Of a stretch of DNA of 35,159 nucleotides, positions 25,328-31,903 are shown piece by piece (the stretch's first letter is position 1; each line of letters starts with the position of its first letter). A model generated the notes under the pieces. The model had not been told where the DNA came from. It ran no database searches and saw only the letters and a program-made list of their open reading frames with translations. The translations under genes were made by a program, and so were the position numbers. Source of the stretch: an uncultured Clostridia bacterium (GTDB lineage: Bacteria; Bacillota; Clostridia; Christensenellales; UBA1242); the NCBI GenBank assembly GCA_944349615.1, contig CALVNK010000005.1, positions 1 to 35,159 of the forward strand, read 5' to 3'.

Positions 25328-26290
25328 ATGGAATATGTATTAGTCTTAGGCGGTTGCACACTTGATAAAACCTATTATCAAAACAAAAATTTTTCTTTTC
25401 CGAAAAAACCTAACATCTTAAAGACAGGCGGAAAAGGTGCAAACCAAGCAATAAGTGCAAGTAAAGCTGGCGCAAATGTAGTCATGCTTACAAGACTTAG
25501 TGCTAAAAAGGGAGAAAAAGCAACTACAAAACTCATCTTGCAAAACTTAAAGGACAATATGATCAATGTCGACAATGTTGAGCTTGACCCTGATATTTAC
25601 AACGATTTTAGTAGTATTTATCTTTCAAGTAACGGTGATATCGACTTAAAGAGAATGACAAGCGCTATAGATAGTTTTGATGATGACTTGATTGAAAAAT
25701 ATCGCCAGCTTATATTAAATGCCAAAATTGTAGTAAGTCAATTCAAAGCTCCAAAAAGTTTTTTACACTCTCTTATAGACTTTTGTTACCAAAATAACAA
25801 GACTATAGTCTTAACCCCTACCCGCCCTGACCATCTTAAAATCTATGATAAGGAAAATGCAGATTTGTTAAATAAAGTGACTTATATCACGGCAAATGAA
25901 ATAGAATGCAAGAGAATTTTTGAAGGATATTCAATTGAAGATGCCATTAAAAAGTATCCTAATAAATTGATTGTCACTCTCGGCGAAAATGGGCTAATCT
26001 ATCATAATGGCAAAGATATTGTGCGTCTTCCAGCTTTCAATCTTGGTCAAGTCGTGGATACTGCAGGCGCAGGTGAAACCTTTGTAGGCAATTTTGTGGC
26101 AGGACTATTTAGAGGCTATACTTTCGAACAGTCCTTGATAAGAGCAAATGTTGCAAGTGCCATGAAAATTCAACACCACTCGGCACAAAATGGAATACCG
26201 ACCAAAAAAGAAGTTGACAGCCAAATAAACAAACTTATTGCAGAAAATGCCTATCCACAAATCAACTTCTCAAGTTCAATAGGAAAATAA
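25328..26290 (+). CDS. PfkB-family sugar kinase, ribokinase-like
   Basis: The 320-aa protein is a ribokinase-fold kinase. The substrate-side GG motif is TGGKGANQAISASKAG (about 33-48) and the C-terminal signature VVDTAGAGETFVGNFVAGL (about 242-260). In ribokinase-family enzymes the signature is DTxGAGD with Asp as catalytic base; here that residue is Glu250. The anion hole (GAG) is intact, so it may be slow, altered in specificity, or use the longer side chain. The first beta-strand has GGCTLDKTY in place of the usual GS-N-D start. No transport or sugar-catabolic genes lie nearby. The start follows TTAGGAGATAATT and a terminator follows the stop. The precise substrate is not assignable. Confidence 0.78.
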   Translation: MEYVLVLGGCTLDKTYYQNKNFSFPKKPNILKTGGKGANQAISASKAGANVVMLTRLSAKKGEKATTKLILQNLKDNMINVDNVELDPDIYNDFSSIYLSSNGDIDLKRMTSAIDSFDDDLIEKYRQLILNAKIVVSQFKAPKSFLHSLIDFCYQNNKTIVLTPTRPDHLKIYDKENADLLNKVTYITANEIECKRIFEGYSIEDAIKKYPNKLIVTLGENGLIYHNGKDIVRLPAFNLGQVVDTAGAGETFVGNFVAGLFRGYTFEQSLIRANVASAMKIQHHSAQNGIPTKKEVDSQINKLIAENAYPQINFSSSIGK

Positions 26291-26325
26291 TCAAAAAAAT
26301 GCAAAAAATTAATTAAATAGAATAA

Positions 26326-26373
26326 AAAAAAGCCTTTTGAAATGGACATATCCATTTTAAAAGGCTTTTATTT
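26326..26373 (+). terminator. Terminator of the kinase gene
   Basis: A long stem (AAAAGCCTTTT with AAAAGGCTTTT, a one-base mismatch, then AAATGGA with TCCATTT) closes a CATA loop and is followed by a T-rich tract. Confidence 0.85.
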
Positions 26374-26433
26374 ATAGATCTCTATCGTTGTCTGGAACTG
26401 AATTTTCATTGTCAATATATCTATTAAATATGT

Positions 26434-26598
26434 CTAGACTGAATTTTTAAACACTTCAAATACATCTTGTCGGTTTTCAGAGTCTGCATAAATTTTACTC
26501 TGCATTATAGCGTCTAATTTGTCAATCTCTTTAACAAACTGTGCCTCTGGTGTTTTACCTTCTTCATATTCCTGCCATAAAATCAAAATTTCAGGCAT
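26434..26598 (-). pseudogene. C-terminal fragment of an HD-domain phosphohydrolase
   Basis: The 54-residue frame contains ILWQEYEEGKTPEAQF, VKEIDKLDAIMQ and SKIYAD. This matches the C-terminal part of HD-domain nucleotidases of the YfbR/HDDC2 group, where the same 'WeEyeegkTpEA...vkdlDKlemllqa' block carries the last metal-ligand Asp. The N-terminal HD helices are absent: an in-frame TGA lies six codons upstream of the ATG. After the TAG stop, a second frame continues with an acidic tail (NSVPDNDRDL), which hints at a frameshift. Oddly, TTGATT-17-TATAAT (26636-26608, - strand) lies directly upstream, ending 9 nt before the ATG. Most likely a remnant; a short expressed peptide cannot be excluded. 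Confidence 0.65.
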
Positions 26599-26599
26599 G

Positions 26600-26788
26600 T
26601 TGTAAAAATTATATCATATCCATACTAGAAAATCAATAGGAAAAATATCGACAAAAGATATAGCAAAACATGAAAAAAACAGAAGTAAATCTGAAATTTC
26701 AAAAATATATTTTCAAGAATATAAAACTACCCTATTTTTATAATTACGAAATCAAAAAGTAATAATTTAAAAAATATCTATCAAAATA
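26600..26788. other. AT-rich intergenic stretch without recognised features
   Basis: Apart from the HD-fragment promoter at its left edge, I see no gene, long hairpin or repeat here. It leads into the tRNA promoter. Confidence 0.5.
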
Positions 26789-26817
26789 TTGCAAAAAGAA
26801 AAGAAATATGCTATAAT
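26789..26817 (+). promoter_or_regulatory. Promoter of tRNA-Arg
   Basis: TTGCAA (26789-26794), 17-bp spacer, TATAAT (26812-26817), 23 bp upstream of the tRNA 5' end. Confidence 0.75.
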
Positions 26818-26840
26818 AACTAAGCAAAAAAATCGCTAAT

Positions 26841-26915
26841 GCGTTTGTGGTGAAATGGATATCACGACGGTCTACGGAACCGTTATTCTGGGTTCGAGTC
26901 CCGGCAGACGCACCA
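26841..26915 (+). tRNA. tRNA-Arg (anticodon ACG)
   Basis: All four arms fold. The acceptor stem GCGTTTG pairs with CAGACGC (one G-U) and the discriminator is A. The anticodon arm is ACGGT-CTACGGA-ACCGT, giving anticodon ACG, whose A34 is normally edited to inosine to read CGU, CGC and CGA. The T arm is CTGGG-TTCGAGT-CCCGG. The CCA end is encoded. It has its own promoter and terminator. The last 21 bases of the gene recur 181 bp downstream as part of a longer direct repeat. Confidence 0.95.
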
Positions 26916-26982
26916 TAGTAAACCGCAAAATAGTTTTGCGGTTTTTTATAGACTTTAATCGGGACGAGAACCCAAGGGCTCC
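26895..26982 (+). repeat. Direct repeat copy 1: tRNA-Arg 3' end plus terminator plus flank
   Basis: From the T loop of the tRNA (CGAGTCCC) through CCA, the terminator and the flank GGGACGAGAACCC-AAGGGCTCC, about 88 bp recur at 27077-27162 with roughly nine in ten bases identical. The flank GGGACGAGAACCC is close to the reverse complement of the tRNA T arm GGGTTCGAGTCCC, with the two central bases changed. Confidence 0.85.
26920..26947 (+). terminator. Terminator of tRNA-Arg
   Basis: An 11-bp perfect stem (AAACCGCAAAA with TTTTGCGGTTT) with loop TAG runs into a T tract, starting 5 bp after CCA. Confidence 0.85.
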
Positions 26983-27084
26983 CGAAAATACTTTAGTATT
27001 TTTGGGAAAAAGGAGCAAACGAGCATCAATGGCTAATTTGCGTTTAGCAAATTACCCTAAGCATAGTTTGCGACGACGAGTCCC
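26961..27084. repeat. Branched hairpin structure between the two tRNA-end repeats
   Basis: GGGAC at 26961 can pair with GTCCC at 27080-27084 and encloses two arms. In the first, GCTCC/GGAGC (26978 and 27011) holds AAAATAC-TTTA-GTATTTT. In the second, GCAAAC/GTTTGC holds TAATTTGC-GTTTA-GCAAATTA (27034-27054). The loops TTTA and GTTTA also occur in the four-way-junction elements elsewhere in this window, suggesting kinship. The outer stem is short (5 bp). Confidence 0.5.
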
Positions 27085-27162
27085 AGCAGACGCACCAAGA
27101 AACCGCAAAAATTGATTGCGGTTTTTTATACACTTTATTCGGGACGAGAACCCAAGGGCTCC
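27077..27162 (+). repeat. Direct repeat copy 2: partial tRNA-Arg 3' end with its own terminator-like hairpin
   Basis: CGAGTCCCAGCAGACGCACCA repeats the 3' end of tRNA-Arg with one change, without the 5' half of any tRNA. It is followed by a hairpin AAACCGCAA/TTGCGGTTT with a T tract (27100-27127) and by the same GGGACGAGAACCC-AAGGGCTCC flank. It is a partial copy, not a functional tRNA. Confidence 0.85.
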
Positions 27163-27288
27163 AATACTAATCAATTTAATAAAAAGTCTTCTGCTAAGCA
27201 TTATTTCAAACCATGTTTCTTTCAATATTTTTTTGTTGAGATGGAAATTCTTCAAGCCGTATTTTAGAAATTATTAGAAATTTAGCTC

Positions 27289-27945
27289 TTACCACATAAT
27301 ATATTTTGGATCTTCTCCATCACAATATCTCTTAGCGGCAATAAGCATTCTCTTAAAAAATTCATCTATTATTTGATAGCAAATCATAAAATTTTTTAAG
27401 CTTATACGTTTTTCTTCTATAATATATTTATTATTTAAAAGATATTTTTCTCTAGCCAAAATATCTTCTTTTTCTTTATAAAACAAATCTAATGCATCTT
27501 GCAAATCTACCTCAACCAATCTGCCGATTTCATCACCATTTACCGAAAAATCTTCAAGATTTTTATTACATGGATATAAATAAACATATTGAAATTCATT
27601 TGCTATATAATCTTGATTTACAGTGGCTGCAGTTTGTCTTATACCTAGAAAAACCAAATCGCGCAAGTTTACATCTTCAAGCAACTCTTCTTTAATTTCT
27701 CTAACAGAATCTTCCTCAGTTTCTCCAGCTTGGATATGTCCACCAACAGTAAAATCTAATAAAGAATTTTCATCATTTATTTCAGCATTCTTAGGATATT
27801 TTCTCTGATAATAAACTTTTTTGGTTTTTGGATTAATAACGAGTACCGTTATCACTTTATGCCAATATCCCTTTTTATGACATTCCCCTTTTTCGCATTT
27901 TCCTATATATTGAAATTTATCAGTGTAAATATCTAACTCTTCCAT
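27289..27945 (-). CDS. Nudix hydrolase
   Basis: The 218-aa protein has a Nudix fold with the box GHIQAGETEEDSVREIKEEL. Canonically the box is GX5EX7REUXEEXGU; here only six residues lie between the first Glu and RE, and the final G is replaced (EELLED), a one-residue contraction. The surrounding sequence (VLVINPKTKKVYYQRKYPKN, FTVGGHI) resembles the YfcD/isopentenyl-isomerase-like branch rather than MutT. The N-terminus carries a Cys/His cluster (CEKGECHKKGYWH). The substrate is not predictable. Start ATG follows AAGGAG at a rather long 10-base spacing. It may be co-transcribed with the GNAT gene upstream. Confidence 0.8.
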   Translation of the reverse strand: MEELDIYTDKFQYIGKCEKGECHKKGYWHKVITVLVINPKTKKVYYQRKYPKNAEINDENSLLDFTVGGHIQAGETEEDSVREIKEELLEDVNLRDLVFLGIRQTAATVNQDYIANEFQYVYLYPCNKNLEDFSVNGDEIGRLVEVDLQDALDLFYKEKEDILAREKYLLNNKYIIEEKRISLKNFMICYQIIDEFFKRMLIAAKRYCDGEDPKYIMW

Positions 27946-27951
27946 ATTATA

Positions 27952-28044
27952 TTAACTCCTTTTAAACTCTTTTAGAATTTTAGAGGCATTTCTGTTATTT
28001 TCATTGTTGCACATTTGATTATATCTGGCATCATAACAAAGCAT
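27952..28044 (-). CDS. Possible 30-aa ORF between the GNAT and Nudix genes
   Basis: A short frame (MLCYDARYNQMCNNEN...) fills the gap between the GNAT stop and the Nudix start. Its last codons contain the Nudix ribosome binding site AAGGAG, which would fit translational coupling. It has no ribosome binding site of its own and no recognisable family. The evidence is weak. Confidence 0.2.
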   Translation of the reverse strand: MLCYDARYNQMCNNENNRNASKILKEFKRS

Positions 28045-28060
28045 AATATTTTTGGTTATC

Positions 28061-28543
28061 TTATAGATATTTTTTATAGTACAAAATCAAATCTCCGCTA
28101 TCGTAAATGCTGGTAACAAACTCGCGAAATCCTAAATGAAGGTAAATGGCAAGTGTTCGACTCTCTTTAGCTTCCGCACCTATGGTTATGCATTTTATTC
28201 CGATCCCGCGAGCATAATCTTCAGCAAGCCTAACAAGAGTTGAGATATGCCCTTGATTTTCATATTTTTTATCTATCCTAAATGTCGAAAAATTTGCGCA
28301 AGTCTCTCCGTCACATAGCATATCCCTGCAACTGACTTTAAGACAATCTTTATTTAAAACAAGAGTGATTTGTCCTATAGGCTGATCTTCATCTTTGGCA
28401 ACAAATGTGACTATATCTCCATTTTTATTCGCCTTAATGAACTCATCTTTCCATTTAATATATCTCTTGTCATCCTTGTTTTCTTCTATATCTTTATTCC
28501 ATATTTTTTCTAGATCTGTATAACTTGCTTTGCAATATTTCAT
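28061..28543 (-). CDS. GNAT family N-acetyltransferase
   Basis: The 160-aa protein has the GNAT plan: an N-terminal helix pair (TDLEKIWNKDIEEN), strands around FVAKDEDQPIGQITL, the acetyl-CoA-binding turn in FRIDKKYENQGHISTLVRLAEDYA where the usual Q-G-x-G/A is Q-G-H-I, and the C-terminal IYLHLGFREFV. The acceptor substrate is unknown. An in-frame TTG seven codons upstream exists, but CAGGAGAAGAAT directly precedes the ATG at 28543. The glycosylase gene lies 37 bp upstream on the same strand. Small acetyltransferases of this type are often accessory. Confidence 0.78.
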   Translation of the reverse strand: MKYCKASYTDLEKIWNKDIEENKDDKRYIKWKDEFIKANKNGDIVTFVAKDEDQPIGQITLVLNKDCLKVSCRDMLCDGETCANFSTFRIDKKYENQGHISTLVRLAEDYARGIGIKCITIGAEAKESRTLAIYLHLGFREFVTSIYDSGDLILYYKKYL

Positions 28544-28579
28544 ATTCTTCTCCTGCTTATTCAATTTATAAATGATATT

Positions 28580-29065
28580 TTATTTCGTAATTAATAAATA
28601 TTTTTCTAACTTTTCAAACCACACTTGCTTTGAAAATGAAACATTTGCAGGGCTTGTGGATGGAAGATAGTCAAAATTAATATTTGGAAAATATTTTTTA
28701 GCTATATCTAAACTTGCCTTCCCATTACAAAAAACCGCCACAATATCTGGATATTTCTTCAAAAGCAAATTTATATCGTTAATCTCGAGAATATTATTCT
28801 TAAGTTCGCTATCACTTGAACCTCTTAAAGATGATGACTTCACTATATCCCAAATTGCGATATTATGTTTTAAAAGGAATTTCTTTTTATAGTCAATATC
28901 ATCTTCTATCATTTCATCAAAATACTCTTCAAGCACCTTCCAAAATCTATTCTGCTTATTACCATAATAAAACCCTATTTCTCTACTTTTAACACTAGGA
29001 AAACTGCCCAAAATTAAAATTTTGCAATCATTATCAATAACCGGTGCAAAACATTCTATATTCAT
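28580..29065 (-). CDS. DNA-deoxyinosine / uracil glycosylase (UDG superfamily, family 6-like)
   Basis: The 161-aa protein fits the hypoxanthine-DNA glycosylase group of the UDG superfamily. The N-terminal motif is ILILGSFPSVKSREIGFYYGNKQNRFW, in parts ILILGSFPS and YYGNKQNRFW; the middle has AIWDIVKSSSLRGSSDSEL; and the C-terminal DNA-contact loop is LPSTSPANVSF. Such enzymes excise deaminated adenine (hypoxanthine) or uracil and start base excision repair. The ATG at 29065 is preferred over a TTG six codons upstream. TATACT (29077-29072) ends 6 nt before this ATG, with TTGGAA 17 bp further up and no ribosome binding site, so a leaderless transcript is expected. Confidence 0.82.
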   Translation of the reverse strand: MNIECFAPVIDNDCKILILGSFPSVKSREIGFYYGNKQNRFWKVLEEYFDEMIEDDIDYKKKFLLKHNIAIWDIVKSSSLRGSSDSELKNNILEINDINLLLKKYPDIVAVFCNGKASLDIAKKYFPNINFDYLPSTSPANVSFSKQVWFEKLEKYLLITK

Positions 29066-29071
29066 ATATAA

Positions 29072-29100
29072 AGTATATAACAATAATTAGATATTTCCAA
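29072..29100 (-). promoter_or_regulatory. Leaderless promoter of the glycosylase gene
   Basis: On the - strand TTGGAA (29100-29095), 17-bp spacer, TATACT (29077-29072), then 6 nt to the ATG. Confidence 0.75.
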
Positions 29101-29123
29101 CACTTTTGTGTATATTTTAAATT

Positions 29124-29161
29124 AAAAAAGCGATCAATCATCTATGAAAAATCGCTTTTTC
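29124..29161. terminator. Terminator after the cysteine-rich gene
   Basis: AAAAAGCGAT pairs with ATCGCTTTTT (10 bp) with T runs on both strands. It lies 29 bp after the stop of the cysteine-rich frame on the - strand, which supports transcription of that gene. Confidence 0.8.
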
Positions 29162-29189
29162 TTATTTTAAAAGAAATTATTAATTTAAG

Positions 29190-29468
29190 CTAAAACCAAG
29201 GGTTCTTCATATTGCAATTGTCAAACTTATTACAACATCTATTACATCTAAAGCAATGACACTCGTTGCAATGATTTCTAAAGCGGAAGCAATTACGATT
29301 ACAACAATTTCTTGGAAATCTAAAGTTAAAACAATCGCATCGTGAAAACCCGCAAAAACCACAAAAACAATTTCTTCTATGACAACAACTACTATTATTA
29401 CAATTGCAATAAGGCAGATCAAATATTAGATTGTTTATCAAGATTGTGAAATGGTTAACAAAAAACAC
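29190..29468 (-). CDS. Cysteine-rich small protein
   Basis: Nineteen of 92 residues are Cys, all between residues 21 and 86, mixed with Asn, Arg and Phe in repeated blocks (NRNCFRFRN, FRCNRCCNK, FNFRFPRNCC). No family is recognised. A hydrophobic N-terminal stretch (about 1-18) precedes the Cys region but has no clear signal-peptidase site. Possible roles are a cross-linked envelope or spore-coat-like structural protein, or metal binding. The start is uncertain: the frame opens with GTG next to an inverted repeat CTATAC-TTTTTA-GTATAG that contains a TATACT box, without a ribosome binding site. A TTG ten codons in is an alternative. A strong terminator after the stop supports a real transcription unit. 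Confidence 0.5.
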   Translation of the reverse strand: MFFVNHFTILINNLIFDLPYCNCNNSSCCHRRNCFCGFCGFSRCDCFNFRFPRNCCNRNCFRFRNHCNECHCFRCNRCCNKFDNCNMKNPWF

Positions 29469-29552
29469 TATACTAAAAAGTATAGCATTTCATGTTACGA
29501 TGAAATATTTTTTAATCTAAAGTCCAAAAAACTTTAAATATAAATGCAAACA

Positions 29553-31721
29553 CTAGATTTCAATTATTTCGCCTATATTATCTGGTAAAGACTTGTCAAA
29601 TTTTTGTTTTGATTTTAAAACAAATTGACAAGAGGAGATTTTTTTTCTTTTAAGATCAAAATTATATTGATTTAAACTATAAGAAATCCCTTCTTTATAC
29701 CTGCAGTTTTTGCAGTCACCGCCAATATGTTCTTTAAACGGACAATGTTTAAAATACATGAAGTTTGGATAATAAGATGAAAAAGCAAAAAGCCTAGCCC
29801 CAGAATTAAAAATTTTTGCAAACTTGTTATCTTCAATTCTTAAGATAATATTTTCAAAATTATTTTCCTTGTAAAACTTAACTGAATAGGAATTGTAGAC
29901 ATTCATATTGTTGCCAATTATTATTCTATCACGAGAAATTAAAGATAAATGCGAATAATTAGATGCCACTATGCCTAGATTTTCTATTCTTTCTAGGAAA
30001 GATTTTAAAACGCACAAATCTTCTTCAGTCGAGATTACTGGTAAAAATAAATATATTTTATTTTCCTTACAAAAGTTTTCCAATTCATCAAAACTTAATC
30101 TGTTAAAGTCATATACTAAAATTGTATTTTCATCAGCATTTTTAGCAAGCTTTTCGAGATTTTGTGATAAAATCATCTTTTTTGACACATTTTTTTGATT
30201 TTTTAGTGAAATTTTTTCATTTTTTTGTATTTTATGTTTTTCAAGGTCATTTTCTAATTGATAGCATTTTAGTATTTCATTTTGTAGTTGCGAAAATGCT
30301 TGTCGCCTAAATTCATTCAATTTGCTTTTAGCAATAAAGATATCATCCATGTAGGTTTTAATTGATTTAATGTAAAATATTTCACCACATTTTTCAAAAC
30401 AGTTTTTGACATCTTCTCTTGTTATTGGTTGATTTTGTGCAGGCTCTAAAACAAAATCAGACTTTAGTTCTATTTTACTATCGCCACATTCAAGTTTGAC
30501 TTTTAAGTGATGGTTTGCTCTAGCGATAAATTCTACCATTACAGGCAATTTTCGCTTTCGATCTAAAATCTTCTTTTCAAACTCTATATCTACAATTCGA
30601 TTTACCTGCCAAAGTTTTTTAGGCAGAAAGGTTGAAGTTATTTTATATAACCTGTCCCCGACCATTTGAACATCATTTGCAACAATAGATCCGCATTCCT
30701 TTTCATTATCAAAAAATTTTAGTGCATCGCCTCTATTTATCTTTTGACTTGACTGAATAAAGATTTCGTTGAATTTTCGTCCACTATTACATTTTATTAC
30801 TTTGCCAATATATTCGCCTATGTGGTTTTGACATTTGTCATAGATAATCTTTTCATCTTTAAAATACCCTTGCACAAAATTACCGCGATTGAAAACCTTC
30901 TTTGCGTTTTCAATTGCTTGATCCTCCAAAGTGAATTGATGATCAAGTGAATATCTATACAAACGAACTATCTCGCCAACATAACTTGCTCGTCTTGCTC
31001 TGCCTTCAATCTTTAAGCTTGTAACTCCCGCCTCACATAATTCCTTTAAAGATGGAAGCATACAAAAATCTTTTGTACTCAATAGATAACCTTCTTTTTG
31101 CACATTTTCCGTTTGCAAACTATATTTAAGCCTACAGAATTGTTTGCACTTGCCACGATTACCACTTGCACCAGCAAGCAAACTGCATAAGTAGCAATTA
31201 CCTGAAAACGCCACACATAGCGCTCCATGCACAAAATACTCAATCTCTATAGGTGTATTTTCTTTTATTCGCCTTATCTCCTTAAGCGAAGTTTCTCTTG
31301 CAAGCACAACCCGAGAAAACCCTAATCTCTCTAAAAACTGCACCCCTTCAAGTGTCTGCACACCCATTTGTGTACTTGCGTGAAGCACAATAGAAGGAAA
31401 AGAGAATCTTAATAGATAAGCCATGCCGATATCCTGGATGATAAAGGCGTCAACATTACTTTCTAATGCAAATTTGACAAGATTTAAAAAATCGTCTACT
31501 TCTTCATCTTTGATAAGCGTGTTTATAGTTAAATATATTTTGACGCCAAAAAGATGAGCGAAATCTACACACTGCGCGAGATTTTCTCTATTAAAGTTTT
31601 CAATATTTCCCCTTGCGTTAAAATCGTCAAGACCAAGATAGACCGCATTCGCACCACTAAAAATTGCCATCTTTAGACTGTCCAAATTCCCTGCAGGAGC
31701 AAGTAATTCAATATTTGCCAT
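29553..31721 (-). CDS. U32 family peptidase-like protein (RlhA/TrhP superfamily)
   Basis: The 722-aa protein starts with the U32 TIM barrel (ELLAPAGNLDSLKMAIFSGANAVYLG). It has the signature EYFVHGALCVAFSGNCYLCS and further cysteines in GNRGKCKQFCRL, four Cys that would bind an iron-sulfur cluster. Long members like this (about 700-850 aa, with a DUF3656-type extension) group with RlhA, which hydroxylates a 23S rRNA cytidine; true peptidase activity is doubtful. The C-terminal region (about 540-700) has another Cys group (HCPFKEHIGGDCKNCRYKEG). An internal Lys/Asn-rich linker at about 495-530 separates the halves. The ATG follows AAAAGGACAACTT, and TATAAT lies about 30 bp upstream. It is divergent from the gene at 31904. 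Confidence 0.85.
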   Translation of the reverse strand: MANIELLAPAGNLDSLKMAIFSGANAVYLGLDDFNARGNIENFNRENLAQCVDFAHLFGVKIYLTINTLIKDEEVDDFLNLVKFALESNVDAFIIQDIGMAYLLRFSFPSIVLHASTQMGVQTLEGVQFLERLGFSRVVLARETSLKEIRRIKENTPIEIEYFVHGALCVAFSGNCYLCSLLAGASGNRGKCKQFCRLKYSLQTENVQKEGYLLSTKDFCMLPSLKELCEAGVTSLKIEGRARRASYVGEIVRLYRYSLDHQFTLEDQAIENAKKVFNRGNFVQGYFKDEKIIYDKCQNHIGEYIGKVIKCNSGRKFNEIFIQSSQKINRGDALKFFDNEKECGSIVANDVQMVGDRLYKITSTFLPKKLWQVNRIVDIEFEKKILDRKRKLPVMVEFIARANHHLKVKLECGDSKIELKSDFVLEPAQNQPITREDVKNCFEKCGEIFYIKSIKTYMDDIFIAKSKLNEFRRQAFSQLQNEILKCYQLENDLEKHKIQKNEKISLKNQKNVSKKMILSQNLEKLAKNADENTILVYDFNRLSFDELENFCKENKIYLFLPVISTEEDLCVLKSFLERIENLGIVASNYSHLSLISRDRIIIGNNMNVYNSYSVKFYKENNFENIILRIEDNKFAKIFNSGARLFAFSSYYPNFMYFKHCPFKEHIGGDCKNCRYKEGISYSLNQYNFDLKRKKISSCQFVLKSKQKFDKSLPDNIGEIIEI

Positions 31722-31771
31722 AAGTTGTCCTTTTATGTCGATAGATTATATAAAGTAAGAAATAGATATAA

Positions 31772-31818
31772 AATTTGTAAAAATACAAATTGACAAAACA
31801 ATCATTTTGTCATATAAT
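31772..31818 (+). promoter_or_regulatory. Consensus promoter with palindromic operator candidates for the gene at 31904
   Basis: TTGACA (31790-31795), 17-bp spacer, TATAAT (31813-31818) match the sigma-A consensus fully. A perfect 8-6-8 inverted repeat, TGACAAAA-CAATCA-TTTTGTCA (31791-31812), fills the space between the boxes. A second, AATTTGTA-AAAA-TACAAATT (31772-31791), abuts the -35. Either could be a repressor operator. Confidence 0.75.
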
Positions 31819-31903
31819 TGTAATACAAAGTAAGGCATATAAACAAATAAATTTATTCTTTTTTATTAATTAAAAACGAAAATAGGCCAAAAAGGAGAAA
31901 AAA

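Noticed and set aside
26855..27115. 86-aa frame through tRNA-Arg
   Set aside because: Overlaps the tRNA, its terminator and the repeat; not protein-coding.
27052..27255. 67-aa frame on - strand over repeat copy 2
   Set aside because: Begins in AT-rich DNA without a ribosome binding site and runs into the tRNA-end repeat.
29207..29422. 71-aa Val/Ile-rich frame overlapping the cysteine-rich gene
   Set aside because: Out-of-frame reading of the TGT/AAT repeats; hydrophobic but without ribosome binding site. The Cys frame fits the terminator and shows regular blocks.
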